A program made the translations under genes and the position numbers. The notes under the pieces are model-generated. The model had not been told where the DNA came from, ran no database searches, and saw only the letters and a list, made by a program, of their open reading frames with translations. Positions 43,575 to 52,997 of a stretch of 64,000 nucleotides of DNA are shown in pieces (within the stretch, counting starts at the first letter, position 1; each line of letters starts with the position of its first letter). The DNA comes from Methylorubrum extorquens (lineage in GTDB: Bacteria; Pseudomonadota; Alphaproteobacteria; Rhizobiales; Beijerinckiaceae): positions 3,478,001-3,542,000 of the forward strand of contig NZ_JALJXF010000001.1 of NCBI RefSeq assembly GCF_024169925.1, in the 5' to 3' direction.

Positions 43575-44039
43575 ATGAGCACCTCCGTTCACACCTCCGA
43601 TAAGGTCTTTCGCGAGTCTGCCGCCGCGGCGCAGCTGCGCCGCCTCACCGATACCAGCACGGAGGCGAGCCTCCTGCGCCTGGAGCAGCTCGCCCACCTG
43701 ATGGACTCGGCCTTCCTCGTGCCGGGCATCAACCGCCGCGTGGGTCTCGACGCGGTGATCGGTCTCGTCCCCATCCTCGGCGACATCGCGGGCATGGCGA
43801 TCGCCTCGTACATCGTCTACGAGGCGAAACGGCTCGGCGCGCCGCGCTGGCTCGTCTGGCGCATGATGGGCAACGTCGCCATCGACGGTGCGGTGGGCTC
43901 GGTGCCGCTGGCCGGCGACCTGCTCGACGCGGCCTTCAAGGCGAACCGCCGCAACGTGCGTCTTCTGCGTCGCCATCTGGAGCGCAAGGGTGCGCTGCGG
44001 CCGAGCGAGATCGAGGGCACCGCGGTTCGGCTCGACTGA
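43575..44039 (+). CDS. DUF4112 membrane protein
   Basis: 154 residues from the ATG; a GTG at 43515 overlapping the aminotransferase stop would add 20. The family core is recognisable: LRLEQLAHLMDSAFLVPGI, RVGLDAVIGLVPILGDIAGM and GSVPLAGDLLDAAFKANRRNVRLL. Two hydrophobic stretches suggest membrane association. DUF4112 proteins have no assigned function. Likely co-transcribed with the aminotransferase. Confidence 0.85.
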   Translation: MSTSVHTSDKVFRESAAAAQLRRLTDTSTEASLLRLEQLAHLMDSAFLVPGINRRVGLDAVIGLVPILGDIAGMAIASYIVYEAKRLGAPRWLVWRMMGNVAIDGAVGSVPLAGDLLDAAFKANRRNVRLLRRHLERKGALRPSEIEGTAVRLD

Positions 44040-44076
44040 GCCGGCATCGGCCGCCCGAGCGTAAGGGTTGGAGCCG

Positions 44077-45279
44077 ATGAACGAGCACCTGCGACCCGTA
44101 CCCGATGCGGTGCCCGTCACCGCGCCGGGCAACGCGCCGCAGATGCAGCCTCTGCCGACCGCCACCCGCCGCGGTCTGTCGCCGCTCAACCGTCGGCGGC
44201 TCGCGAATTTCCGGGCCAACCGTCGCGGGTATTGGTCGGCGGTGATCTTCGCCGTGCTGTTCGTGCTGAGCCTGTTCGCCGAACTCATTGCCAACGATCG
44301 CCCGATCGTGATGCAGTACAAGGGCGAGTGGCTGTTTCCCGTCCTGGTCGATTACCCGGACGAGAAGTTCGGCGGCTTCCTGGCCCAGACCGATTACCGG
44401 GCGCCCGAGACGCGCAAGGAGATCGAGGAGAACGGCTGGGTGCTCTGGCCGCCCATCCCTTACGCCGACAACACATTCATGCGGGACTTGCCGACCCCGG
44501 CCCCCTCGCCGCCGACCTGGATGCTGAGCGACGACGAGTGCCGCCCGGTCGCCGAGCGCGCGGGAGTCAAGGCCGAGGGGCGCGAACTCGGCTGTCGTGA
44601 CATCGAGTGGCACTGGCTGGGCACCGACAACGCCACGCGGGACGTGCTGGCGCGCGTCATCTACGGCTTCCGCATCTCGATCCTGTTCGGCCTCGTACTC
44701 GCCGGCGTCTCGTCGGTCATAGGCGTGATCGCGGGGGCGGTGCAGGGCTATTTCGGCGGCTGGACCGACCTGATCTTCCAACGGATTATCGAGATCTGGG
44801 GCGCGATCCCGACGCTCTACCTCATCATCATCATGTCGGCCTTCCTCGTGCCGAGCTTCTTTACCCTGCTCGGCATCCTCACGCTGTTCTCGTGGACGGC
44901 GCTGGTCGGCGTGGTGCGCGCAGAATTCCTGCGCGCGCGGAATTTCGAATACGTGCGCGCGGCCCGCGCCCTCGGCCTGTCGAACGTGCGCATCATGACG
45001 CGCCACCTTCTGCCCAACGCCATGGTGGCGACGCTGACCTTCCTGCCGTTCATCCTCAACGGCTCGGTCACGACCCTAACCTCGCTCGACTATCTCGGCT
45101 TCGGCCTGCCGCCGGGCTCCCCCTCGCTCGGTGAGCTGCTGGCGCAGGGCAAGGACAACATCAACGCGCCCTGGCTCGGGCTCACCGGCTTCTTCGTGGT
45201 GGCGACGATGCTGAGTTTGCTCGTCTTCGCGGGCGAGGCGGTGCGCGACGCGTTCGATCCGCGCAAGACCTTCGGCTGA
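44077..45279 (+). CDS. yejE: YejE-like ABC peptide transporter permease
   Basis: 400 residues: N-terminal SPLNRRRLANFRANRRGYWS and one helix, a large extracytoplasmic loop (about 75-185) with QYKGEWLFPVLVDYPDEKFGG typical of YejE/microcin C importers, then a BPD permease domain of five helices with the ATPase-contact loop near EFLRARNFEYVRAARALGLS. It belongs with YejA (binding protein), YejB (permease) and YejF (ATPase), none of which flank it here. An AAGGG site nine bases before the ATG supports the start. Confidence 0.9.
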   Translation: MNEHLRPVPDAVPVTAPGNAPQMQPLPTATRRGLSPLNRRRLANFRANRRGYWSAVIFAVLFVLSLFAELIANDRPIVMQYKGEWLFPVLVDYPDEKFGGFLAQTDYRAPETRKEIEENGWVLWPPIPYADNTFMRDLPTPAPSPPTWMLSDDECRPVAERAGVKAEGRELGCRDIEWHWLGTDNATRDVLARVIYGFRISILFGLVLAGVSSVIGVIAGAVQGYFGGWTDLIFQRIIEIWGAIPTLYLIIIMSAFLVPSFFTLLGILTLFSWTALVGVVRAEFLRARNFEYVRAARALGLSNVRIMTRHLLPNAMVATLTFLPFILNGSVTTLTSLDYLGFGLPPGSPSLGELLAQGKDNINAPWLGLTGFFVVATMLSLLVFAGEAVRDAFDPRKTFG

Positions 45280-45285
45280 ATCGCG

Positions 45286-47517
45286 TCAGCGCCGCGCCTC
45301 GTCGCTGCCCGGCGGCCCGCGCCAGCCGGTCTCGACGGTGAAGCCGGCGCTGCGGGTGGCGAGGGAATCACCGCCGACATGGGCGAGGTAGGTCCCGGCC
45401 TCGACCACGAGCGTGCCGTCCGGCTCGTGGTAGCCGACGTCGCGCGCCGGCACGCGGAAGCTCGCGACCCCGGTCTCGCCCGAGGAAAGGTCGAGGAGCG
45501 CAACGCCCTTCAGCAGCCGCTTCGGCCGGCTGCGGCTCGCCACCGGTTGGCCGAGATAGAGCTGCGCCACCGCCCGGCCCGGCCGCGTGCCGTAATTGGT
45601 GACCGACGCGCGCACCTCGAGCACCGCATCGTAGCGATCCCCGACGCCGACGCGCGGCGTCACGATCTCCGGCTCGCCATATGCGAAGCGGGTATAGGAG
45701 AGGCCGTAGCCGAACGGGAACAGCGGCAGCGGCGATTCGTCGGCGTAGCCCATGGTCCAGCGCGAGCCGGGGATGTGCGGGCGCCCGCCCGGCAGGGTGT
45801 CGTAGGTCAGCGGCAATTGCCCGACCGTGCGCGGCCATGAGACCGGCAGTCGACCCGCCGGGTTGGCGTCGCCGAACAGCGTCTCGGCCACCGCCGGCCC
45901 GCCCTCGGTGCCCGAGAGCCACGCCATCAGCACCGCCTGCGCCTGCCCAAGGGCATCCCTGAGTTCGGTCGGGCGCCCCCCGACCACGACGAGCGCGACC
46001 GGCTTGCCGGCACCGGCGACCGCTGCGAGCAGATCGTACTGAAGGCCGGGCCAGGAGAGGGTGGCGCTCGACGAGCCCTCGCCCGAGCGGTCCCGCGGTT
46101 CGCCCATCACCGCCACGACGAGGTCGGCGCCGGCCGCCGCCTCGACCGCGGCGGCAAACCCCTCCCGGTTGTCGCAGACGCGCCCGCAGCCCGGCGCGAA
46201 ATCGATCGCGACACCCGCCGCGGCGGCGCGCTCGCGCAGGCCCGCCTGGATCGTCACCGCGTCCCATTCCTGCCCCGTGCCCTCGTGCGGCCCGACCTGA
46301 TCCCAGGCGGAATCGGCGAAGGGACCGACGACGGCGATGCGGCGCACCTTGGCAGGGTCGATCGGCAACAGATCCTCGCGGTTCTGGAGCAGGACGAGGC
46401 TCGCCCGCGCCGCGTCGCGGGCGAGCCTCCGGGTCTCGGGGCGCAAAAGCTTTTCCTCCGCCCCGTCCGGATCGGCCACGGGACGGTCGAACAGGCCGAG
46501 TCCAAACTTCAGCCGAAGCACCCGGCGCACCGCCGCATCGACCGCAGATTCGGGAACGCGCCCAGCCCGCACCTCCTCGGGAAGGTGGCGGAGAAACAGC
46601 CCGCTCGTCATGTCCATGTCGACGCCCGCCGCCAGCGCCTTGCGCGCGGCCTCCGCCCCGTCGCGGGCGACACCGTGCTTCGTCAGGCTGGCGATCGCCT
46701 GCCAATCGGCCACGACGAGGCCGGAAAAGCCCATCTGTCGACGCAGCAGACCCGTCATCAGCGCTGGGTCTGCGGTGGTGGGCAGGCCGTTCAGCGCGGT
46801 CAGCGCCGTCATCACCGCGTCGGCGCCGGCCCGGATGCCCTCGCGGAACGGCGGCAGATGGAGGTCGTGCAACTCGGTGGGCGCCACGAAGGTGGCGTCG
46901 TAGTCGCGCCCGCCGAGCACGGCGCTGTAGCCGACGAAGTGCTTGAGCGTGCTCGCGAGTCCGCCATCGCGAAAGCCCTCGACCTGCGCGGCGGTGAGCC
47001 GCCCCGTCAGCCACGGGTCTTCGCCCAGGCCCTCGACCACCCGGCCCCAGCGCAGATCGCGGGCGACGTCCGCCATCGGCGAGAAGGTCCAGTTGAGGCC
47101 GACCGCCGCCGACTCGCGCGCCTGCGCGGCGGCGGCGCGGCGCACGAGCCCGGCATCGAAGCTCGCGGCCATGGCGAGCGGCAGGGGGAAGATGGTGCGG
47201 TAGCCGTGAACGATGTCGAGTCCGACGAGCAGCGGGATGCCGAGCCGCGAGGAGCGGGCGAGCCGGTCGGCCTGCGCGACGAGACCGGCATTGTTGAAGT
47301 TGATGACCGCCCCGACCTCGCCGCGGCGGAAGGCATCGAGGTCGAGGACCGGCTCGTGCGAGATCAGGTTGAGCTGGCCGGCCTTTTCCTCAAGCGTCAT
47401 CCGGACGAGCAGAGCTTCGATCCGGCTCTCGGCCGGCTCCGAAGCCATCGCCGGGGCGCCGAGGGCAACGGCGCAAGCTGCGGCACCACGGATGATCCAC
47501 CGAGCCAGCCGCCGCAT
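45286..47517 (-). CDS. bglX: Exported GH3 beta-glucosidase
   Basis: 743 residues, periplasmic after removal of a signal peptide (ending APAMASEP). Domain order is the classic BglX one: a TIM barrel starting RIEALLVRMTLEEKAGQLN, GLDIVHGYRTIFP, the KHFVGY loop, and the nucleophile Asp in GLVVADWQAI (D271); an alpha/beta sandwich with AVVGPFADSAW and GEPRDRSGEGSS; and a fibronectin III-like C-terminus. Hydrolyses beta-glucosides. ATG chosen over a GTG two codons earlier because of spacing from GGGGAG. Convergent with yejE by six bases. Confidence 0.93.
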   Translation of the reverse strand: MRRLARWIIRGAAACAVALGAPAMASEPAESRIEALLVRMTLEEKAGQLNLISHEPVLDLDAFRRGEVGAVINFNNAGLVAQADRLARSSRLGIPLLVGLDIVHGYRTIFPLPLAMAASFDAGLVRRAAAAQARESAAVGLNWTFSPMADVARDLRWGRVVEGLGEDPWLTGRLTAAQVEGFRDGGLASTLKHFVGYSAVLGGRDYDATFVAPTELHDLHLPPFREGIRAGADAVMTALTALNGLPTTADPALMTGLLRRQMGFSGLVVADWQAIASLTKHGVARDGAEAARKALAAGVDMDMTSGLFLRHLPEEVRAGRVPESAVDAAVRRVLRLKFGLGLFDRPVADPDGAEEKLLRPETRRLARDAARASLVLLQNREDLLPIDPAKVRRIAVVGPFADSAWDQVGPHEGTGQEWDAVTIQAGLRERAAAAGVAIDFAPGCGRVCDNREGFAAAVEAAAGADLVVAVMGEPRDRSGEGSSSATLSWPGLQYDLLAAVAGAGKPVALVVVGGRPTELRDALGQAQAVLMAWLSGTEGGPAVAETLFGDANPAGRLPVSWPRTVGQLPLTYDTLPGGRPHIPGSRWTMGYADESPLPLFPFGYGLSYTRFAYGEPEIVTPRVGVGDRYDAVLEVRASVTNYGTRPGRAVAQLYLGQPVASRSRPKRLLKGVALLDLSSGETGVASFRVPARDVGYHEPDGTLVVEAGTYLAHVGGDSLATRSAGFTVETGWRGPPGSDEARR

Positions 47518-47657
47518 CGTCACCGTCTCCCCGGAGCGGTTCCACCGCCCTCTCTCACGGGACGTGACGATGCCTCACGAAGGGGCGCGCCGTCGATGGA
47601 GCACGGTTCAGGTTCGGTGAATGGCAGGCAGATCGGTGTGGACGGCGCGCGTGACGC

Positions 47658-48881
47658 TCACGGCGACCGCATCCGGCTCCGTCGACCTTCCGTGGCGCGA
47701 AGGCCGATGCACGGGCCCGCCGTCTCGGCGACGGGAAGGCGATCCTCGCCCGCGGCGACCACCCTGTCGCGTCCGGCATGCTTGGCGCGGTAAAGGGCGT
47801 CGTCGGCCCGGCGCAGCAGGTAATCCAGGCTGCCGCGGATCTGGCTTTCGACCGCCACGCCCACGCTCACGCGCATCGCGAGTTCCGGATAATCCGGATG
47901 AACGAAGCGCGCGACCGCGGCCCGGACATCCTCGGCGACCCGCAAGGCCGCCCGCTCGTCGAGCCGTGGCAGCAGGCACGCGAATTCCTCGCCGCCCATC
48001 CGCCCGAACACCGCCCCGGGCGGCAGCAGAGGGTCGGCGACATGGCAGAAAGCGGCCAAAGCCGCGTCGCCGACGCTGTGGCCGTAGCGGTCGTTGATCG
48101 CCTTGAAGTGGTCGAGGTCGAACAGGAGCAGCGCAGCCGGTGCGACGGCGAGGCGCCGCTCGGCGCCGGCGACCAGAGCGCGGCGGTTGGCGATCCCCGT
48201 GAGCGAATCGGTCTCGGCTGCGAGCCGCTGTTCACGCTCAGCCCGCTCCTTGGTCAGCGCCATGAACACGAAGGCGATTGCGACCGAGAACAGCGTGCCG
48301 GCAAAGCAGAGGATGGCGATCCACGGCGAGGCGATCGCGACCGAGGCCGGTATCGGCATCGGCATGGCGAACGCCAACGGTATGCGGATCCAATAGAGGC
48401 CGGCATAGGTGGCCAGCAACACCAGCGCCGGATAACGGGAGACCAGGGGCTCGCTGCGGCCCTGCCAGATCAGGCGTGCGCCGGAGGCGCAGTAGAGCCC
48501 GGCGAGGATCGAGGCGAGGCTGACGCGGGCGGCGAGCGACTCGAAGAAGGCAGGGATCAAGCAGGCCGCGAGCCAGGTCACCGCGCCGGCCAAGACCCAG
48601 CCGAGCCGCAACGGGCGGCCCTCGAAGGCGCGCACGCCGCTCCAGATCAACCCATAGCCGCCGATCATCACCGCGTTGGCGAGGCCGATGGACAGGCTGT
48701 CCGGGATCTGCCCCCGCAGGCCCAGCATCAGCGACGCGCCACTGCCGACGATGTGGGCGATGCCCCAGACCGCCAGGGAGCGCTCGCGTCGGGTCTGGCT
48801 CCACGACAACAGGAACAGCACGCCCACCACGAAGGTGACGGCGACCGTCATGAAGAGAAGCGTCGAGAGATCGAGGCGCAT
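47658..48881 (-). CDS. Membrane diguanylate cyclase (GGDEF domain)
   Basis: 407 residues: six or seven N-terminal membrane helices (1-210) forming a sensor, then a GGDEF domain with LTGIANRRAL (about 227), LLFDLDHFKAINDRYGH, and the active site GRMGGEEF (GGEEF at 296-300). Makes cyclic di-GMP from GTP. The RxxD product-inhibition site expected just upstream of the active loop is absent (PPGA in its place), so feedback inhibition is unlikely. No EAL domain. Solitary gene. Confidence 0.92.
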   Translation of the reverse strand: MRLDLSTLLFMTVAVTFVVGVLFLLSWSQTRRERSLAVWGIAHIVGSGASLMLGLRGQIPDSLSIGLANAVMIGGYGLIWSGVRAFEGRPLRLGWVLAGAVTWLAACLIPAFFESLAARVSLASILAGLYCASGARLIWQGRSEPLVSRYPALVLLATYAGLYWIRIPLAFAMPMPIPASVAIASPWIAILCFAGTLFSVAIAFVFMALTKERAEREQRLAAETDSLTGIANRRALVAGAERRLAVAPAALLLFDLDHFKAINDRYGHSVGDAALAAFCHVADPLLPPGAVFGRMGGEEFACLLPRLDERAALRVAEDVRAAVARFVHPDYPELAMRVSVGVAVESQIRGSLDYLLRRADDALYRAKHAGRDRVVAAGEDRLPVAETAGPCIGLRATEGRRSRMRSP

Positions 48882-49049
48882 CGTATCCCTGGCACCGGCC
48901 CATACGGACCGCTGCGCCGCCTCCCCTCATCCTAGTGGTCTCAAGATTGGTCTGAGAGCGACTTCGATGTCAACAGCATCGCCGAGCGCTTATTAGGCAG
49001 ATTTTCGAAATTCCATTGCCCTATCCATCAAGACCCAACAATGTACACT

Positions 49050-50036
49050 TTAATACGGTTCTTTAGGGGAAACATTGCTCACCCCGACCTGTTCGCCCCG
49101 GTCGTTGAGGGGGTGAAGATCGCGCACCATGCCCTTCAACCGTTCATCGAGGACGTGCGTGTAGATCTGCGTGGTCGAAATGTCGGCATGCCCCAGCAAC
49201 TCCTGGACGATGCGCAAATCCGCGCCGTTCTGGAGCAGGTGGCTGGCGAAGGCGTGGCGCAGGACGTGCGGGCTCACCCGGTCGGCCCGCAGGCCCGCCG
49301 CAGCGGCGGCGGTCTTGAGGTCGCGGGCGAAGGCCTGCCGGGTGAGATGTCCGCTCTCGCTCTCGGCGGGAAACAGCCAGGCCCCCTCCGCGGTGAGGTA
49401 CGCAACGTGGGCGCGCATGGCTTCGCGGGCGAGGTCGGTGAGCGGCACGAGGCGCTCGCGTCCGCCCTTGCCCTTGACCACGAGGTAGCGCTCGCGGGTG
49501 GCGGCGGCCGAGCGCGGCAGGGCCACGAGTTCCGAAACGCGCAAGCCCGTGGCGTAGAGGAGTTCGAGCAGGCAGAGCATTCGCGCGGCCGAACGGGCCT
49601 CGGCCCGGTCGTCGCCCGCGGCCTCAACCCGGTCCCGCGCCGTCGCGAGCAGGCGATCGACCTCCGCCACCGACAGGACCTTCGGCAGGCCCTTGGCGCG
49701 CCGGGGGGCTGCGACCGGTGCGGTCGGATCGGTTTCGGAATGGCCCTCCGCGTAGAGGAAGCGGTGGAAGCCGCGGATGCAGGAGAGGCGCCGGGCGGCC
49801 GACGACGCCTTCAGTCCGCGCGGCTCGAGGGAGGCGATGTAGGCGCGAACCTGATCGGCCTGCGCCTCCTCCGGATCGATCCCGGCTTGCACGAGGTAGC
49901 CGAGATAGTCGTCGAGGTCGCGCCGATAGGCGGCCAGGGTGTTGGCTGCCGCACCGCGTTCGGCGGCGAGCATGTCGAGAAAGAGCTGACCCGGATCCTC
50001 CGCTCCGCCTGGCAGCGCGGAACCGTCCGCGTTCAT
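49050..50036 (-). CDS. xerD: Tyrosine recombinase XerD
   Basis: Resolves chromosome dimers at dif with XerC and FtsK. 328 residues with an N-terminal SAM-like core-binding domain and catalytic residues R166 (TGLRVSE), K190 (VKGKG), H257 and R260 (HVLRHAFASHL), H283 (LGHADISTT) and Y292. Normal length. Its ATG overlaps the stop of the upstream small membrane-protein gene (ATGA). A phage-type integrase is less likely given the housekeeping context and lack of att-like repeats. Confidence 0.93.
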   Translation of the reverse strand: MNADGSALPGGAEDPGQLFLDMLAAERGAAANTLAAYRRDLDDYLGYLVQAGIDPEEAQADQVRAYIASLEPRGLKASSAARRLSCIRGFHRFLYAEGHSETDPTAPVAAPRRAKGLPKVLSVAEVDRLLATARDRVEAAGDDRAEARSAARMLCLLELLYATGLRVSELVALPRSAAATRERYLVVKGKGGRERLVPLTDLAREAMRAHVAYLTAEGAWLFPAESESGHLTRQAFARDLKTAAAAAGLRADRVSPHVLRHAFASHLLQNGADLRIVQELLGHADISTTQIYTHVLDERLKGMVRDLHPLNDRGEQVGVSNVSPKEPY

Positions 50037-50323
50037 CGCCCGCCCGGCTGGAGCTTCGCTGGGGGAATGGTGACGCTGATCTCCCGCGGCGTCGGCTCAA
50101 CGAAGGTCGCCAGTGCGAACATCCCGGCGAAGACGAGGCCCGCGAGGATCGCGATCGTGGCGAGGAAACGGAACAGGGTGGGCAAGGGAACCGGCCTTTC
50201 GCCGAGGATACGCGGACGAGCGGGTCGTGTTGCGATGCGCAAACCGTGGGTTTCGATCACACGCCGGAGGCTCGAAGGCAAGGTCTGGCGGAGCACAGGC
50301 GGCGCGGTCAAGGGATCGTCCAC
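50033..50323 (-). CDS. Small single-helix membrane protein upstream of xerD
   Basis: 96 residues from a GTG start, basic in the first half, then one membrane helix (LFRFLATIAILAGLVFAGMFALATF) and a short tail EPTPREISVTIPPAKL. The 4-base ATGA overlap couples it to xerD. No known function. The true start could be further downstream, since the first 30 residues are of low complexity. Confidence 0.65.
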   Translation of the reverse strand: MDDPLTAPPVLRQTLPSSLRRVIETHGLRIATRPARPRILGERPVPLPTLFRFLATIAILAGLVFAGMFALATFVEPTPREISVTIPPAKLQPGGR

Positions 50324-50445
50324 CGGACCCCGAGGCTATCGCTCGACCGCGATCACCCCGGTTCCGTGCCGGCCTCCGTCAGCGACGGCCAGCTCCGCCG
50401 CGTCAGGCTTCGAGAGAGAGCCGTGCGTTGCCCCTCGCCCGATTC

Positions 50446-51225
50446 TCAGAATCGGTTCTTCCAGGCCCGCAGCGCGGTGAACACCGCCGCCGGGTCGGAG
50501 CCCGGCTCAAGTCCAGCCGAGCGGGCGAGCACCGGCTGGCCCACGCGCAGGAACGGATTCGTCGCCTTCTCCTCGCCGATGGTCGACGGGATCAGGAAGC
50601 GGCCCTGCTCGGCCAGCCGCTCGGCTTCGGCCACGCGCTCCTTCAGATCGGCGTTGTCCGGATCGGCGGCCAGGGCGAAGCGGCCGTTCGAGAGAACGTA
50701 ATCGTGACCGCTATAGACCGCGGTCGCGTCGGGCAGGTCGAGGAAGCGGCTGAGGGAGCGCCAGAGCGTCTCGGGCTCGGCCTCCATCACCCGGCCGCAG
50801 CCAAGGGTGAACAGGGTGTCGCCCGAGAACACCACGCCGGCATCGGCGAAATGGTAGGTCACGTGGTCGGCGCAATGCCCCGGCGTTTCCCAGACCGCGG
50901 CGGTGAGACCGCCGACCGTCACCGTGTCGCCCTCCTTGACGGTGCGGGCGGCGCCCGGCACCGCCCCGCGTGCCTTCTCCGGCACGGTCACCCGCGCGCC
51001 GGTGCGCTCCACCACCTCGGGGATCCCCTCGATATGGTCGCCGTGGCGGTGGGTGACGAGAATGTCGGTGAGTTGCCAGCCCTCCGCGTCGAAGGCGGCA
51101 AGCACGGGCCCGGCCTCCGGCACGTCGATGGCGGCGCAGGCGCCGCTGGCGGGATCGCGGATCAGCACGCCGATATTGTCGCTCCGGCACAGGAAGGTGC
51201 GGATTTCGGGGGCTGCTCTCGTCAT
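50446..51225 (-). CDS. gloB: Hydroxyacylglutathione hydrolase (glyoxalase II)
   Basis: Hydrolyses S-lactoylglutathione in methylglyoxal detoxification. 259 residues with the binuclear metal site H59-x-H61-x-D63-H64 (THRHGDH), a second His in TPGHCADH, the bridging Asp in SGDTLFTLGCGR, and H in GHDYVLSN; the C-terminal helical domain ends KNPFLR-like (ATNPFLRVGQP) and ALRAWKNRF, all typical of GloB. Divergent from the methyltransferase gene, an arrangement common in Rhizobiales. Confidence 0.95.
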   Translation of the reverse strand: MTRAAPEIRTFLCRSDNIGVLIRDPASGACAAIDVPEAGPVLAAFDAEGWQLTDILVTHRHGDHIEGIPEVVERTGARVTVPEKARGAVPGAARTVKEGDTVTVGGLTAAVWETPGHCADHVTYHFADAGVVFSGDTLFTLGCGRVMEAEPETLWRSLSRFLDLPDATAVYSGHDYVLSNGRFALAADPDNADLKERVAEAERLAEQGRFLIPSTIGEEKATNPFLRVGQPVLARSAGLEPGSDPAAVFTALRAWKNRF

Positions 51226-51455
51226 CGAAGACCTTTCGCGAAAACTGATTTCTCCGCCCGGGCGGTCACGGGGTTAAGGCCGCCGAGGGAGATCGGCGCC
51301 GGGACGCGCACTGCAAACCTCGGCGAGGAACCGTTGCATGGCGGCGACGGTTCCGGCATCGGAGACGCCGCCACGCTTGCCTGACGTCTGCGCGATCCCC
51401 ATTGATGCGGAATCAGCCCTGCGGAGGACAACCGGCCGTGCCGGCACCCCATCCG

Positions 51456-52190
51456 ATGCGCCTCGACGTCACGGACCTACGCGCGTTCTACGCCAGTCCG
51501 CTCGGCGTCGTCACGCACCGTGTCGTCGGCCGGACGATCCACGGCTTCCTCGGCTCCGTCTCGGGGCTGCGCGTGCTCGGTCTCGGCTACGTTACGCCCT
51601 ATCTCGGCCCCGTCCACGTCATTGCCGAGCGGACGCTGGCCTTCATGCCGGCGACGCAGGGGGTCGTGAACTGGCCCTCCAGCGGGCGCTCGGTGACGGC
51701 TTTGGCCGACCTCACCATGCTGCCCCTGCCCGAGGCGGCGGTCGATCGCGTCATCCTCGTCCACGGCCTCGAAGCGGTGGAAAGCCCGAGCGAGCTGCTC
51801 GCCGAAGTGTGGCGGGTGCTGACACCGGGCGGACGCCTGATCCTCGTCGTGCCCAACCGTACCGGCGTCTGGGCGCGGCGCGACGCGACGCCGTTCGGCC
51901 ACGGCCAGCCCTACAGCCGGTCGCAGCTCTCGCGGCTGATGCGCGACACGCTGTTCTCGCCGGAGGGCTGGGCCGAGACGCTCTACATGCCGCCGATCCG
52001 CAGCCGGTTCTGGCTCCGCACCGCCGCAGCCTGGGAGCGGTTCGGCACCGGCCTCGCCATGCCGTTCGCCGGCCTGCACGTCGTGGACGCGACGAAGCAG
52101 CTTTACCGGCCGATTGCCGTGCGGCAGGTGCGCCGGCTGGAAAGCCGCGTGCCGGCGCGGGTGCTGGTGCCCGCCGGACAGCCGGGCTAA
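51456..52190 (+). CDS. SAM-dependent methyltransferase-like protein
   Basis: 244 residues of the class I methyltransferase fold: GLRVLGLGYVTPYLGP in place of the canonical glycine-rich SAM loop, a central LPEAAVDRVILVHGLEAVE and GGRLILVVPNRTG for strands 4 and 5. The start ATG gives MRLDVTDLRAFY; a longer frame begins 18 codons earlier. The usual acidic residue and the GxGxG loop are weak, so activity is uncertain. Divergent from gloB. Confidence 0.8.
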   Translation: MRLDVTDLRAFYASPLGVVTHRVVGRTIHGFLGSVSGLRVLGLGYVTPYLGPVHVIAERTLAFMPATQGVVNWPSSGRSVTALADLTMLPLPEAAVDRVILVHGLEAVESPSELLAEVWRVLTPGGRLILVVPNRTGVWARRDATPFGHGQPYSRSQLSRLMRDTLFSPEGWAETLYMPPIRSRFWLRTAAAWERFGTGLAMPFAGLHVVDATKQLYRPIAVRQVRRLESRVPARVLVPAGQPG

Positions 52191-52229
52191 AGCCGGCGCG
52201 TTTCCCTCCCCTTGTCGAGCCGAGCGAGC

Positions 52230-52925
52230 ATGCTGCCATCCGTTGGCTTCGAAACCGTGCTGACGAGCTTCCTGCTCGCGCTGTCCAGCCTGTTCTCGAT
52301 CGTGAACCCGGTCGGCTCCGCGCTGATGTTCGCGCAGATCACCTCCGACCGCTCACAGGCCGAGCGGGCGGAGCTGTCGCGGCGGATCGGCTTCTACGCC
52401 GCCCTCGTCATGCTGGCCGCCCTCTGGGCCGGCGCCCCGATCCTCAACTTCTTCGGCGTGTCGCTGGCGGCCCTGCGCATCGCCGGCGGCCTGTTCGTGG
52501 CGGCCTTCGCTTGGACCATGCTCACCGCCCCCGAGGCGCGGGAGGCCCGCAAGCATGCCGAGGTCGAGACCGAGCCGGAGACCGGCGAAAACCTCGCCGA
52601 GGTCGCGTTCTTCCCGCTCACCTTGCCCTTCACCACCGGGCCCGGAACCATTGCCGTCGCCATCGCGCTCGGCGCGAACCGCCCCTCCGAGCCCGGCGAC
52701 CTCGCCGGCTTCTTCCTGGGCGCCTCCCTGGCGGCCCTGGCCATCGCCGGGGTGATCCGTCTTGCCTACGGCTCGGCGGACCGGGTCGTGACCCTGATCG
52801 GATCGGTGCGGGCACGGGTGCTCGGGCGTCTGTCGGCCTTCCTGCTGCTCTGCGTCGGCACGCAGATCACCGTCAGCGGCGTATCGGATGTGCTGGGGCC
52901 GCTAATCGCGGCGCAGCGGGTATAG
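52230..52925 (+). CDS. MarC-family membrane protein
   Basis: 231 residues with six predicted helices and the family N-terminus ALSSLFSIVNPVGSALMF, then FFPLTLPFTTGPGTIAVAIALG. MarC proteins are inner-membrane proteins of unknown function; the old link to multiple antibiotic resistance has been withdrawn. A charged loop (about 95-120) separates the halves. Lies 40 bases after the methyltransferase gene, same direction. Confidence 0.88.
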   Translation: MLPSVGFETVLTSFLLALSSLFSIVNPVGSALMFAQITSDRSQAERAELSRRIGFYAALVMLAALWAGAPILNFFGVSLAALRIAGGLFVAAFAWTMLTAPEAREARKHAEVETEPETGENLAEVAFFPLTLPFTTGPGTIAVAIALGANRPSEPGDLAGFFLGASLAALAIAGVIRLAYGSADRVVTLIGSVRARVLGRLSAFLLLCVGTQITVSGVSDVLGPLIAAQRV

Positions 52926-52997
52926 ACAGGTCACCGGCCCCCACCCGTGCGATCAGCGCCGGGTGAGCCGGCCATTCATCGGAGCGAAGAGTCGATC

